Positions 51,633-59,732 of a stretch of DNA of 64,000 nt are shown in pieces. The DNA is taken from positions 310,001 to 374,000 of the forward strand of contig NZ_JABEQK010000001.1 in NCBI RefSeq assembly GCF_014174275.1, given 5' to 3'. The stretch comes from Gluconacetobacter takamatsuzukensis (GTDB taxonomy: Bacteria; Pseudomonadota; Alphaproteobacteria; Acetobacterales; Acetobacteraceae). The position numbers and the translations under genes were made by a program. The notes beneath the pieces were generated by a model, which worked only from the letters and a program-made list of their open reading frames with translations, was not told the DNA's origin and made no database searches. Within the stretch, counting starts at the first letter, position 1. Each line of letters starts with the position of its first letter.

Positions 51633-52100
51633 TTGGCGCTGCTGCGGGCGATTCTGACGCGGGGATTCCGGCCCGCCATCCGTCTGCCTTCCGTGGGGCC
51701 GATGGCAGTGTTTCACGTGGATACAGGGGGATGCGAGGGCTGCGCGATGGAGGTCGCGGCGCTGGATGGCGCGGCCTATGCGCTGTCGGCGACGGGGCTG
51801 CGCTTCGTGACCACGCCGCGCCTGGCCGACGTGCTGCTGGTGACCGGGCCGCTGACCCGCGCCATGGCCCCGGTGCTGGAGACGGCATGGCATGCCATGC
51901 CCGACCCCAGGGCGCTGGTCGCCGTGGGGGCCTGCGCGATCGATGGCGGGCCGTTCGGGGAAAATTATGCGGTTCTGGGCGGGCTTGAGGGGCGGGCGCC
52001 GCTGGATGCGTCGATCCCCGGCTGCCCGCCTTCGCCGGCGTCCATCGTGGCCGGGCTGGCGGGGCTGCTGGGGGTGTCGGGATTGTCTTCCTCGGCCTGA
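51633..52100 (+). CDS. hyfI: HyfI-like small subunit (NuoB/hydrogenase small type) with intact cluster cysteines
   Basis: 155 residues from TTG 51633 with GACGAGG upstream. All four ligands of the proximal [4Fe-4S] cluster are present: Cys34 and Cys37 in TGGCEGCAMEVAAL, Cys101 in VGACAIDGGPF and Cys131 in PGCPPSPASIVAGL. The CxxC spacing is that of hydrogenase small subunits rather than the CC of NuoB. No lysine occurs. It is the last gene of the operon. No HyfA/HyfH ferredoxin-like gene follows; instead its final 136 bases overlap the 3' end of the convergent pssA, including the Cys131 codon. Confidence 0.82.
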   Translation: MALLRAILTRGFRPAIRLPSVGPMAVFHVDTGGCEGCAMEVAALDGAAYALSATGLRFVTTPRLADVLLVTGPLTRAMAPVLETAWHAMPDPRALVAVGACAIDGGPFGENYAVLGGLEGRAPLDASIPGCPPSPASIVAGLAGLLGVSGLSSSA

Positions 52101-52939
52101 AGGGCCAGGGCCTCCTGCTTCAGGCGGTGGAAGCTGCGGCGGCTGAGGGGGAGCAGGGCGATGTAGATCACGCCGGCGGCGGCGAGCGCGCCCCACGGAT
52201 CGGCGACCAGTACGGCGGCGTAGGCGCCGGTGCCCAGCATCAGCGGCAGCACATAGGCCGACGGGACCTTGAAATTCTTGAACGACCAGACGGGCAGCGT
52301 GCACACCAGAAGGAACGCGGTGCCGCTGAGCGTCAGCGCCGGCAGGATGGGCAGGCGCGTGAGGTCGTAGAGCTGGTTCCAGCCCAGCTTGTGCGCCTCC
52401 AGCCCCAGGAACAGCGGAAACAGCGCCAGCCCGGCGCCGGCGGGTGCCGGGACGCCGGTGAAGAAATTGCTGGCGTATTTGGGCTTGTCGGTATCGTCCA
52501 GGCTGGCGTTGAAGCGCGCCAGGCGCAGCGCCATGCACACCGTGAACATGATGCAGGGCAGGTAGCCGTAGCGCCCGGCATCGCGCAGGGCCCACAGATA
52601 CAGGACGAAGCCCGGCGCCACGCCGAAGCACAGGAAATCGGACAGGCTGTCGAATTCCGCGCCGAAGCGGCTGGTGCCGCGCAGCAGGCGGGCGATCCGG
52701 CCGTCCAGCCCGTCGATGCACGCGGCGATCAGCAGCGCCACCGCCGCGTCGCCGAACCGGCCGTCGAGCGCGAAGCGCATGCCCGTCAGCCCCGCGCACA
52801 GGCCCAGCATCGTCATGATGTTGGGGATCAGCCGGTTGAAGGACGGACCGCGGACGCGGGGCCGTCGCCTGCGGATCAGCCGGCGGCGGCGACGGGGCGG
52901 GACGGGAGTGGAGGCCGGGGGGATGTCGGGCAGCGCCAT
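51965..52939 (-). CDS. pssA: CDP-diacylglycerol-serine O-phosphatidyltransferase
   Basis: 324 residues. After an arginine-rich start (RRRRRLIRRRRPRVRGP) come several spans and the CDP-alcohol phosphotransferase motif DGLDGRIARLLRG..G..FDSLSD. It makes phosphatidylserine, which Psd (just upstream) decarboxylates to phosphatidylethanolamine. The last 45 or so residues are a low-complexity tail (PDTPSSPASPATMDAGEGGQ) that is antisense to hyfI, so the stop lies 136 bases inside that gene. The core ends well before the overlap, which means the tail is probably dispensable. It starts 5 bases after psd. Confidence 0.94.
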   Translation of the reverse strand: MALPDIPPASTPVPPRRRRRLIRRRRPRVRGPSFNRLIPNIMTMLGLCAGLTGMRFALDGRFGDAAVALLIAACIDGLDGRIARLLRGTSRFGAEFDSLSDFLCFGVAPGFVLYLWALRDAGRYGYLPCIMFTVCMALRLARFNASLDDTDKPKYASNFFTGVPAPAGAGLALFPLFLGLEAHKLGWNQLYDLTRLPILPALTLSGTAFLLVCTLPVWSFKNFKVPSAYVLPLMLGTGAYAAVLVADPWGALAAAGVIYIALLPLSRRSFHRLKQEALALQAEEDNPDTPSSPASPATMDAGEGGQPGIDASSGARPSSPPRTA

Positions 52940-52944
52940 CGGGA

Positions 52945-53622
52945 TCAGAGACGCGCCATGACCGTTTCGCCGCCAATCATGGTCTGCCCGGCCGTGACGA
53001 GCGGTTCCACGCCCGGCGGCAGGTACAGGTCGGTGCGCGACCCGAAGCGGATGAGGCCGAAACGCTCGCCGGCCTCGTAGGTCATGCCTTCCTCGGCGTC
53101 GCACAGGATGCGGCGGGCGATCAGGCCCGCGATCTGGACCACCGCGAGGTTGCGCCCGTCTTCCAGCGTCAGGCGCAGGGCGTTGCGCTCGTTCAGGTCG
53201 GACGCCTTGTCGAGGCTGGCGTTGAGGAACTGGCCGGGATGGTAGGCGACGCGGGTGACGGTTCCGGCGGCGGGCATGCGGTTGACGTGCACGTCCAGCA
53301 CCGAGAGGAAGGTGGCGATGCGCCACACGGGGGCGTCGCCCATGTCCAGCGACGCCGGGGGGGCGATCTTTTCCACCGACACCACGCGGCCGTCGGCGGG
53401 GGCGACCGCCAGGTGCGGGTCGGCCGGCGGCACGCGCTGGGGGTCGCGGAAGAAATAGAGGCAGAAGCCGAAGAACAGCCCCGCCGCGTGGCTGACCCAG
53501 CGGGCCGGGCGCCAGGGCAGGAGCCGGGCCGCCAGGGCGGTGGCACCCGACGCCAGAAGAAAGGGACGGGCGGCCGGATGCGGCCGCGCGAGGACGAGCT
53601 TGATGGACTGGATCAGGGACAT
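52945..53622 (-). CDS. psd: Phosphatidylserine decarboxylase proenzyme
   Basis: 225 residues, the short alphaproteobacterial form. One N-terminal hydrophobic region ([38 protein letters not shown]) precedes the decarboxylase body ([34 protein letters not shown]). The self-cleavage site is the GS of [17 protein letters not shown], where Ser becomes the pyruvoyl group. The ATG at 53622 matches the family start [16 protein letters not shown]. It is the first gene of psd-pssA; a methyltransferase gene lies 74 bases upstream on the same strand. Confidence 0.96.
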   Translation of the reverse strand: MSLIQSIKLVLARPHPAARPFLLASGATALAARLLPWRPARWVSHAAGLFFGFCLYFFRDPQRVPPADPHLAVAPADGRVVSVEKIAPPASLDMGDAPVWRIATFLSVLDVHVNRMPAAGTVTRVAYHPGQFLNASLDKASDLNERNALRLTLEDGRNLAVVQIAGLIARRILCDAEEGMTYEAGERFGLIRFGSRTDLYLPPGVEPLVTAGQTMIGGETVMARL

Positions 53623-53696
53623 GGACCGAGCTTCATGGAGTTTGCGGGGGATGGGGTCAAGCGTTGCGGCCAGTGTGGCATGGATCGGGGAGCCGG

Positions 53697-54422
53697 TCAG
53701 CCGGGTTCGTAGATCCGTCGCGGCGCGCGGATCAGGGCCGGCGCGGTGGCCGCCGGGACGCCGGAATAGACGTCCTTGACCGCCTCGATGACGAAGACGC
53801 CGCCCAGCTGGGGCAGCAGCATGTGGCCGGCATTTTCGGCCAGCGTGCCGGCGCGCCGGTAGCCGGCGCCCGGCGGCGGCATGAACAGCGCGCCGTCGTG
53901 GCGTTCGGCGCAGAGGAGGGCCTGCGACAGGCGGCGCGCGATCTGGCGGGCGGAAAAGGGTTCGCCCTGGCCGAAGGGCGTGCCGTCGGAATGGGCCCAC
54001 CAGCCGGCGCGGTTGGGGACCACCAGCAGCAGGCGGCCGTGATCCTTCATGACCTTCCACACCGAGCGGATCAGCGCGTCGGGCCGGTCGGTGATTTCCA
54101 GCGCGTGGACCAGCAGCACGCGGTCGAAGGACAAGTCGGGGAAGGGCAGGCGGTCTTCGGCCACCACGCAGTCGCGCACGCCCTCGGGCGCCGTGGCGGG
54201 TGCTTCACGCGTGACGGGCGTGTTCATGCGGGCCGAGATACAGGGCGTGCCGTCGGGCTGGGCCCAGAGCGGCAGGAAGGGCTGGGTGTAGCCCAGGCCC
54301 AGGATCCGGTCGTTGCCGGTGCGGGGCCAGAAGGCCTGCATGCGATGCCGCAGCAGCCGGGCGGTGTTCTCGCCCGCGCGGGTGGCATAGAAACGGGCCG
54401 CGGTGCAGATATCGTCTTGCAT
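53697..54422 (-). CDS. Class I SAM-dependent methyltransferase
   Basis: 241 residues from ATG 54422; a GTG one codon earlier is possible. The recognisable core is [16 protein letters not shown] (a weak motif I), [20 protein letters not shown] (motif II region) and [20 protein letters not shown]. The alphaproteobacterial proteins of this kind are usually found near gloB, as here (divergent, starts 72 bases apart). The substrate is unknown. The C-terminal domain [20 protein letters not shown] is typical of this subgroup. Confidence 0.85.
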   Translation of the reverse strand: MQDDICTAARFYATRAGENTARLLRHRMQAFWPRTGNDRILGLGYTQPFLPLWAQPDGTPCISARMNTPVTREAPATAPEGVRDCVVAEDRLPFPDLSFDRVLLVHALEITDRPDALIRSVWKVMKDHGRLLLVVPNRAGWWAHSDGTPFGQGEPFSARQIARRLSQALLCAERHDGALFMPPPGAGYRRAGTLAENAGHMLLPQLGGVFVIEAVKDVYSGVPAATAPALIRAPRRIYEPG

Positions 54423-54494
54423 CACGCCGGATTAGCACAAACTGTTGGACGATGCCGGGGCGCCCTGGCGCCGCGTACGAGACGGAGACAGATC

Positions 54495-55223
54495 ATGGTG
54501 CTTGCCATTCGCCCGGTCCCGATCCTGGCCGACAATTACGCCTGGCTGCTGCGCGACGAGGAAAGCGGTGCCACCGCGCTGGTCGACCCCGCCGAGGAGG
54601 CGCCCCTGGTCGCGGCGGTGGACGCGGCCGGCGGGCGGCTGGACCAGATTTTCCTGACGCATCATCATGCCGATCATGTGGCGGCGACCGATGCCCTGCG
54701 CAAGCGCTACGGGGCAATTGTGACCGGGGCGGCGGCCGATGCCTACCGCCTGCCGATGCTGGACCAGGCGGTGAATGACGGCGACGGGGTGACGCTGGGG
54801 GGGGCCATCGGCACCGTGATGGAGACGCCGGGCCATACGCGCGGGCACATCGCCTATTATTTTCCGCTGACGCCGGCGCTGTTCTGCGGCGACACGCTGT
54901 TCAGCCTGGGGTGCGGGCGGCTGTTCGAGGGCACGGCGGAGGAGATGTTCCATTCGCTGCGGCGGATCGCCGCCCTGCCGGATGCGACGCTGGTCTGCTG
55001 CGGGCATGAATATACCCAGTCCAACGCGCGCTTCGCGCAGGCGGTCGACCCCGGCAACGACGCGCTGCGCGAGCGTGTGGCCGAGATCGACCGCCTGCGG
55101 GCCGAGGGCCGGCCGACCGTGCCGGTGCGGCTGGGGGTGGAGAAACGGACCAACCCGTTTCTGCGCGCGCCCGACGTGGCGACGTTCGCGCGGCTGCGGC
55201 GGGAGAAGGACGGGTTCCGGTAA
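54495..55223 (+). CDS. gloB: Hydroxyacylglutathione hydrolase (glyoxalase II)
   Basis: 242 residues. The metallo-beta-lactamase site is FLTHHHADHVAATDALRKR (HxHxDH), with further ligands in METPGHTRGHIAYYF and FCGDTLFSLGCGRLFEGTAE. The C-terminal HAGH domain includes VCCGHEYTQSNARFAQAVDP and VEKRTNPFLRAPD. It hydrolyses S-lactoylglutathione in methylglyoxal detoxification. GGAG precedes the ATG. It is divergent from the methyltransferase gene and convergent with the short-chain dehydrogenase gene. Confidence 0.95.
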   Translation: MVLAIRPVPILADNYAWLLRDEESGATALVDPAEEAPLVAAVDAAGGRLDQIFLTHHHADHVAATDALRKRYGAIVTGAAADAYRLPMLDQAVNDGDGVTLGGAIGTVMETPGHTRGHIAYYFPLTPALFCGDTLFSLGCGRLFEGTAEEMFHSLRRIAALPDATLVCCGHEYTQSNARFAQAVDPGNDALRERVAEIDRLRAEGRPTVPVRLGVEKRTNPFLRAPDVATFARLRREKDGFR

Positions 55224-55259
55224 GAGGGGGCTGCAAGGCCACCCTCCCCGGCCGGCCTG

Positions 55260-56015
55260 TCAGCGGATCGTGTAGCCGCCGTCGACGACGAGGTTTTCGC
55301 CGTTGACCATCGCGGCGGCGTCGCTGACGAGGTAGGTGACGGCGCAGGCGATTTCATCGGGTTGGGCGAAGCGGCCGGTGGGGACCTGGGCGCGGAAGGC
55401 GTCGCCCACGGGGCCGGACCAGACCTGCTTGCCGAGTTCGGTCTCGACGACCGTGGGCGAGATGGCGTTGGTGGTGACGCCGCGCGGGCCCCATTCGAAG
55501 GCCAGGGTCTTTGTCAGGCCGATGATGCCGGCCTTGCTGGCGGTATAGGCCGCATGGCCTTCGAGCGCGACCAGGGCCGCCTGGGAGGCGATGTTGACGA
55601 TCCGGCCATAGCCGTTGGCGCACATGAGCGGGCCGAGGGCGCGCGCGAAGAGGAACGGTGCGCGCAGGTTGATGGACAGCGTGGTGTCCCAGGCCTGGGT
55701 GCTGAGTTCGGCGGCCGGGGCGATCAGCGCGATTCCGGCATTGTTGACGAGGATGTCGATCTTTCCGGCGTGTGCCGTGGCCTCGGCGCAGGCCCGGGCG
55801 ATCGCGGCTTCGTCGGTCACGTCGGCCTCGATGCCGACATGGCCGGTGCCGAGGCGGGATGCGGCGTCCCTGACGCCGGGGCTGCGGTCGACCAGGCAGA
55901 GGCGGGCGCCCTGTTCGGCCAGGCGTTGCGCGATGGCGAAGCCGATGCCCGAGGCGCCGCCCGTGACCAGGGCGGTGCGGCTGCACAGGGAGAACAGGTC
56001 GGAGAACGGTTTCAT
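55260..56015 (-). CDS. Short-chain dehydrogenase/reductase, probable polyol dehydrogenase
   Basis: 251 residues from ATG 56015 with AAGGA upstream. SDR marks: TGGASGIGFAIAQRLAEQGA (cofactor), an acidic residue at the end of beta-2 (CLVDRS) that favours NAD+, NNAGIALIAP, the serine in VNIASQAALVALEG, and YTASKAGIIGL for Tyr/Lys. It is last in a dhaK-like kinase, polyol permease, dehydrogenase series (58 bases after the permease). The natural role is probably oxidation of an imported sugar alcohol to its ketose, or the reverse. The exact polyol is inferred only from context. Confidence 0.9.
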   Translation of the reverse strand: MKPFSDLFSLCSRTALVTGGASGIGFAIAQRLAEQGARLCLVDRSPGVRDAASRLGTGHVGIEADVTDEAAIARACAEATAHAGKIDILVNNAGIALIAPAAELSTQAWDTTLSINLRAPFLFARALGPLMCANGYGRIVNIASQAALVALEGHAAYTASKAGIIGLTKTLAFEWGPRGVTTNAISPTVVETELGKQVWSGPVGDAFRAQVPTGRFAQPDEIACAVTYLVSDAAAMVNGENLVVDGGYTIR

Positions 56016-56073
56016 TCTGGATCGTCCTTGATGGATCTTGTCGATGGATCTTGCGCGTTTTCGATCGGACCGG

Positions 56074-57450
56074 TCACTCGGCGAGGCTGGCATGGGGCAG
56101 GGGGCGGACCGCCGGTGCCCGGGATCGTCTTGCGCGGTCGAGTTCGGCCTGGAGGTCGGGCTCCAGCGTCAGGAACCAGGTCAGGATGGCGCTGAGCACG
56201 TAGATCGCGGCGTAGACCACCATGACGCCGAAGATTCCGAACGAGGGCTCGACCAGGTAGACCACGGCCGGGCCGATCCAGACGCTGGCGCCGGCGCCGA
56301 GATTGAGCAGCGACATGGCGGCGGGTTTGTCGTCTGGCGCGAGATAGGGCATCAGCGCGGAGAGCGGGACATAGGCGGCCAGCGTCATGCCGTAGAGCGC
56401 GCCGGCGAACAGGGTGGGCATGATATGCTCCGGGCCGAACCAGGTCGGGCACCAGTAGAGCAGCATGGTGCTGACGGCCGAGCCGATGCCGCCGCCGATC
56501 ATTACCGTGCCGCGCCAGCTCAGCCAGTCGCTGAGGATGCCGAACAGCAGGTTCCAGATCACGTTCGAGACGAAGATCGCCTGCAGGACCAGCAGCCACT
56601 GGCTGAGGCTGAAATGCAGGTCGTGCATGAAATAGATCGGCAGGCACACGAGGAATCCGAATTCGGCGGAGGTGTCGATGGCGCGGACGATGCAGCCGAG
56701 GCCGACTTTCGGCCGGGTCCAGGCAATGGAGAGCGAGGCGAGCAGGGTGCGCAGCGGGTGTTTTTCGGCGCCCGGCGCGTGCCGGTTGCCGTGGGCCTCG
56801 CGGATGCCGACCAGCGCCATTGCGCCGCCCAGCAGGACCAGCAGCAGGGCGCTCCACAGCGTGTAGATCGAGCCGATCCATGGAATGGCTGCCCGCGCGA
56901 ACATCGAGCCGAGTGTGGGCATGCCGCCGGTGAAGCAGAACCAGAACCAGCCGACGGCGGAGCCGAGGCGGCGGGGATGGACCGACGTGACGACCCAGAC
57001 CAGGAAGCCGAAGGCGAAGAGCGGATAGCCGAATCCCCTGATGCCGTAAAAAAGGATCATCAGCGGGTAGGAATGGGACGGTAGCGCGAAGGCCAGGAAT
57101 CCGACCTGGAAGACGACCCAGATGGCCAGCCCCGTCATCATGACGCGGCGGGCGCCCCAGAGGTCGGACAAGGCACCGGACAGCCAGGCGGAGATGGCGG
57201 CGCTGAGCCCGTAGATGGTGAAGAGCAGGGCGACGTCATGTTCCGTCAGGCCTGTGCCGACGAGATAGGAGGAGAGATAGCCGCTTTCCACGCCGTCGCC
57301 GGACATGAAGATCAGCAGGCCGATGAAGCCCCATGCCAGCGACGGCGGCATGCCGATGCCGATGAGAAGTCGCCCGATCGCGGTGCGCGGGCGCTCCTCG
57401 GCGGGGATTTCGTCCTCGGGACGGACGGGATGTGTGATGGTTCCAGCCAT
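56074..57450 (-). CDS. MFS transporter of the polyol permease (RbtT/DalT/CsbX-like) family
   Basis: 458 residues with 12 predicted spans. The start PSLAWGFIGLLIFMSGDGVE leads to GALSDLWGARRVMMTGLAIW (motif A), YPLFAFGFLVWVVTSVHPRR, and a characteristic AVGWFWFCFTGGMPTLGSMF. These match the ribitol/arabinitol permease group. The middle loop and the second half (GMTLAAYVPLSALMPYLAPD) agree. It lies between the kinase and dehydrogenase genes on the minus strand, pointing to sugar-alcohol uptake. A 16-base palindrome precedes its ATG. Confidence 0.9.
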   Translation of the reverse strand: MAGTITHPVRPEDEIPAEERPRTAIGRLLIGIGMPPSLAWGFIGLLIFMSGDGVESGYLSSYLVGTGLTEHDVALLFTIYGLSAAISAWLSGALSDLWGARRVMMTGLAIWVVFQVGFLAFALPSHSYPLMILFYGIRGFGYPLFAFGFLVWVVTSVHPRRLGSAVGWFWFCFTGGMPTLGSMFARAAIPWIGSIYTLWSALLLVLLGGAMALVGIREAHGNRHAPGAEKHPLRTLLASLSIAWTRPKVGLGCIVRAIDTSAEFGFLVCLPIYFMHDLHFSLSQWLLVLQAIFVSNVIWNLLFGILSDWLSWRGTVMIGGGIGSAVSTMLLYWCPTWFGPEHIMPTLFAGALYGMTLAAYVPLSALMPYLAPDDKPAAMSLLNLGAGASVWIGPAVVYLVEPSFGIFGVMVVYAAIYVLSAILTWFLTLEPDLQAELDRARRSRAPAVRPLPHASLAE

Positions 57451-57476
57451 TTTTCTTGCCCCGGTTCTATGGCCCG

Positions 57477-57492
57477 CATGCGTGGACGCATG
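57477..57492. promoter_or_regulatory. Palindrome upstream of the polyol permease
   Basis: CATGCGTGGACGCATG has perfect 7-base arms around GG. It lies 27-42 bases before the permease ATG, in the 124-base gap after the kinase gene, close to an AT-rich run (57508-57520). It may be an operator or an mRNA hairpin that sets expression of the two downstream genes. Confidence 0.45.
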
Positions 57493-57574
57493 GCGAGCCG
57501 TGAAGGCATTTTTTTTATTTATGGTGACTGTATCGTTGGTGTTTCCTGCCGGGCGTTTTTCCTGGAGACGCCGG

Positions 57575-59347
57575 TCAGGCCGCGTCGATCCTTGCCAGGG
57601 CCTCGGCCAGCGTTTGCAGGATCAGGCAGCAGGAGGTGGCGCCGGCATCGAGGACGCCGCGCGAGCGCTCGCCCAGGCGGCTGGCGCGGCCGATGCGGGC
57701 GACGAGGTCGATGGTGGAATCGCGGCCTTTTTCGGCAGCGGCCGAGGTGGCGGCCAGCGCGGCCTTCAGGCCCTGGGCCTCGGCAGCGTGGCAGGCTCGG
57801 ACGGCGGGGACGAGGGTGTCCATGAGCGTCTTGTCGCCCACATCGGCGTTGCCCAGCGAGCGGATGCCCGCTTCGGCGCCGTCGAGCATGAGGCCGAAGA
57901 CCCGGGCGTCGATATAATCGGTGTTGGCGAGCGGCAGGGCCATGCCGGCGAAGAAGCGCCCGTAGAGCGGGCCCATGGAGCCGCCGATTCCGGCCAGGAG
58001 GGAGTCGGAGAGGATTTGCAGCGCTTCCTGGAGCGGCGGCGGGTTGGCGCCGAGCGCCTGGCCGCAGCGTTCGAAGCCCTTGGCCATGTTGATGCCGTGA
58101 TCGCCGTCGCCGATCTTGCCGTCGATTTCGCTCAGCCAGTCGCGGGCGCCGACGATCGCATCGACCAGGGCGGGGATGACCGTGCTTGTATCGCCCACGG
58201 GAATACCGTGGGCAGCACTGTATTTTTCGGCGGCGAAGACGTTTTCGACATCGGCCTGCGTCGCGGCGGCGATGGCGGGGGCTTCGACCGGCGGGGCGGT
58301 GTAGAAGGTGCCGATGCGGGTGAGGCCGATCGAGTGCGTGGGGTGGGACATCAGCCGGTCCAGCTCGGCATCGAGCTTCATGACCGTGAGGGTTGCGCCC
58401 TTCATTTCCAGGGACGTGAAGAAATTGCCCACGAAACTGTGGCGGATTTCGATCCCGCGCTCTTTCATGATGTCCGCCACGTCGGCGAAGAGCACATAGA
58501 GTTCGATGATCGGGGTGGCGCCGAGGCCGGAGAGCAGGACGACGACATCGTCGCCGGCCGCGAACGGCAGGTCGGCCAGCACATGGTCGCACATCATGCG
58601 CGCGATCTCGCGCGAGCGTTCCAGCGGGCGGACTTCGACGCCCGGCTCGCCATGATGGCCGATGCCGACTTCCATGGTCCCGGCATCGATGGTGAAGTTC
58701 GGGTGGCCGTTGGCGACGATCGTGCACGGGGAGAGGCCCACGCCGATGGAGCGCGTGTTGTCGATGGCCTTCTGCGCGGCGGCCAGGACGTCTTCGAGCG
58801 AGCCGCCTTCTTCCGCGCGGGCGCCGCCGGCCTTCCACATCAGGATTTCGCCGGCGACGCCGCGCCTGCGGGCGGCATCCTGCCTGGGCGCGGAGGCGAC
58901 GTCGTCATTCGCCACCACCGATCCGACGGTGATGCCTTCGCGTGCCGCGTCGCTCATGGCCAGGCGGACGTTCATGGTGTCGCCGGCATAATTGCCGAAC
59001 AGGCAGGCGACACCCGCCCCCATGTCGGCCACGCGCATCGCGTCGAGGAAGCTTGCGGCGGTGGGGGAGGAGAAGATCTCGCCGATGGCGGCGGCATCGA
59101 GCATGCCGGTGCCGACATAGCCGAGGAAGGCGGGCTCGTGACCCGAGCCGCCGCCCGTGATGACGCCGACCTTGCGCACCGGGCTGCCCTCGCGCCGGCG
59201 GACGACGCGCGGATTGTCGGTCGCGGCCAGGATGTTGGGGTGGGCCAGGAGATAACCCCGGACGGCATCTTCGACGATATGGTCGGGACTGTTGAAGATG
59301 CGGTCCAGCTTGGGAATGGAGCGGGACTTGGGATCGATGGTGTTCAT
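57575..59347 (-). CDS. Dihydroxyacetone/erythrulose-type kinase, fused DhaK and DhaL domains
   Basis: 590 residues. The DhaK part (about 1-340) starts with PKLDRIFNSPDHIVEDAVRG and has VGVITGGGSGHEPAFLGYVG. The substrate-binding histidine lies in EVGIGHHGEPGVEVRPLE. The DhaL part (about 375-590) has the ATP-Mg site DGKIGDGDHGINMAKGFERC and LLAGIGGSMGPLYGRFFAGM. This single-chain layout uses ATP rather than the PTS. Proteins of this form phosphorylate dihydroxyacetone or the four-carbon ketose erythrulose. With an RpiB-type isomerase and polyol permease next to it I prefer erythrulose or a similar ketose. ATG 59347 is followed by the conserved region. Confidence 0.9.
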   Translation of the reverse strand: MNTIDPKSRSIPKLDRIFNSPDHIVEDAVRGYLLAHPNILAATDNPRVVRRREGSPVRKVGVITGGGSGHEPAFLGYVGTGMLDAAAIGEIFSSPTAASFLDAMRVADMGAGVACLFGNYAGDTMNVRLAMSDAAREGITVGSVVANDDVASAPRQDAARRRGVAGEILMWKAGGARAEEGGSLEDVLAAAQKAIDNTRSIGVGLSPCTIVANGHPNFTIDAGTMEVGIGHHGEPGVEVRPLERSREIARMMCDHVLADLPFAAGDDVVVLLSGLGATPIIELYVLFADVADIMKERGIEIRHSFVGNFFTSLEMKGATLTVMKLDAELDRLMSHPTHSIGLTRIGTFYTAPPVEAPAIAAATQADVENVFAAEKYSAAHGIPVGDTSTVIPALVDAIVGARDWLSEIDGKIGDGDHGINMAKGFERCGQALGANPPPLQEALQILSDSLLAGIGGSMGPLYGRFFAGMALPLANTDYIDARVFGLMLDGAEAGIRSLGNADVGDKTLMDTLVPAVRACHAAEAQGLKAALAATSAAAEKGRDSTIDLVARIGRASRLGERSRGVLDAGATSCCLILQTLAEALARIDAA

Positions 59348-59486
59348 GGGATTTCCCCGATGCTCGCGGACGGTATGGGCCGGCCCGTCGTTATTTTGAG
59401 ATCCTGTCTGCACGGCAATCCGCCCGGCAGGTCGCCTGGTCAGGCAGGCTCTTACTCAGATGGTTCTGAACGAAAAATTACGATAA

Positions 59487-59499
59487 GGAACATTTGTGC
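59487..59499 (+). repeat. GGAACATTTGTGC, copy 1
   Basis: This 13-base direct repeat lies nearer the kinase gene, in an AT-rich surround (AAAAATTACGATAAGG just before). It is identical to the copy at 59628-59640. Confidence 0.85.
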
Positions 59500-59627
59500 T
59501 CTTGTGGATTGGGGTCTTTTAGCGGGCCCGATCGGCGTTCAGGCGATTAACGCACAGTTTCTGGCCGAAACGGTATCACTAATCTGTGAAATCATTCATG
59601 TCGGCGCTGACATTGGGCTTAACGGCT

Positions 59628-59640
59628 GGAACATTTGTGC
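59628..59640 (+). repeat. GGAACATTTGTGC, copy 2
   Basis: Identical 13-base copy nearer rpiB. A partial third copy (GCATTTGTGTG) follows 11 bases later, so two closely spaced sites stand about 75-105 bases before the rpiB ATG. Confidence 0.85.
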
Positions 59641-59732
59641 GTTTTGATTTGCATTTGTGTGGTGGCCCACGCAAGAGTGGCGGGACGCGATCCCCGGGTC
59701 GGTACCGGCGGGACAGCGGTAGGGAGGACGGG

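Larger units (their letters stand above)
59348..59732. promoter_or_regulatory. Divergent control region between kinase and rpiB genes, with CATTTGTG repeats
   Basis: No gene is visible in these 385 bases, which are notably less GC-rich than the surroundings. GGAACATTTGTGC occurs twice in the same direction (59487-59499 and 59628-59640), and a third CATTTGTG lies at 59652-59659 (GCATTTGTGTG). The first two copies are 141 bases apart. They are the best candidates for the sites of the SorC-type regulator encoded downstream, and their spacing would allow looping between the two promoters. Confidence 0.55.

Noticed and set aside
48152-51888. Further long minus-strand frames over hyfE, hyfF and hyfG
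   Set aside because: Same low-complexity composition, no ribosome sites, and they mirror conserved plus-strand genes.
45698-52100. A functional [NiFe] hydrogenase
   Set aside because: All four metal-binding cysteines are missing from the large subunit and no maturation (hyp) genes or protease are nearby.
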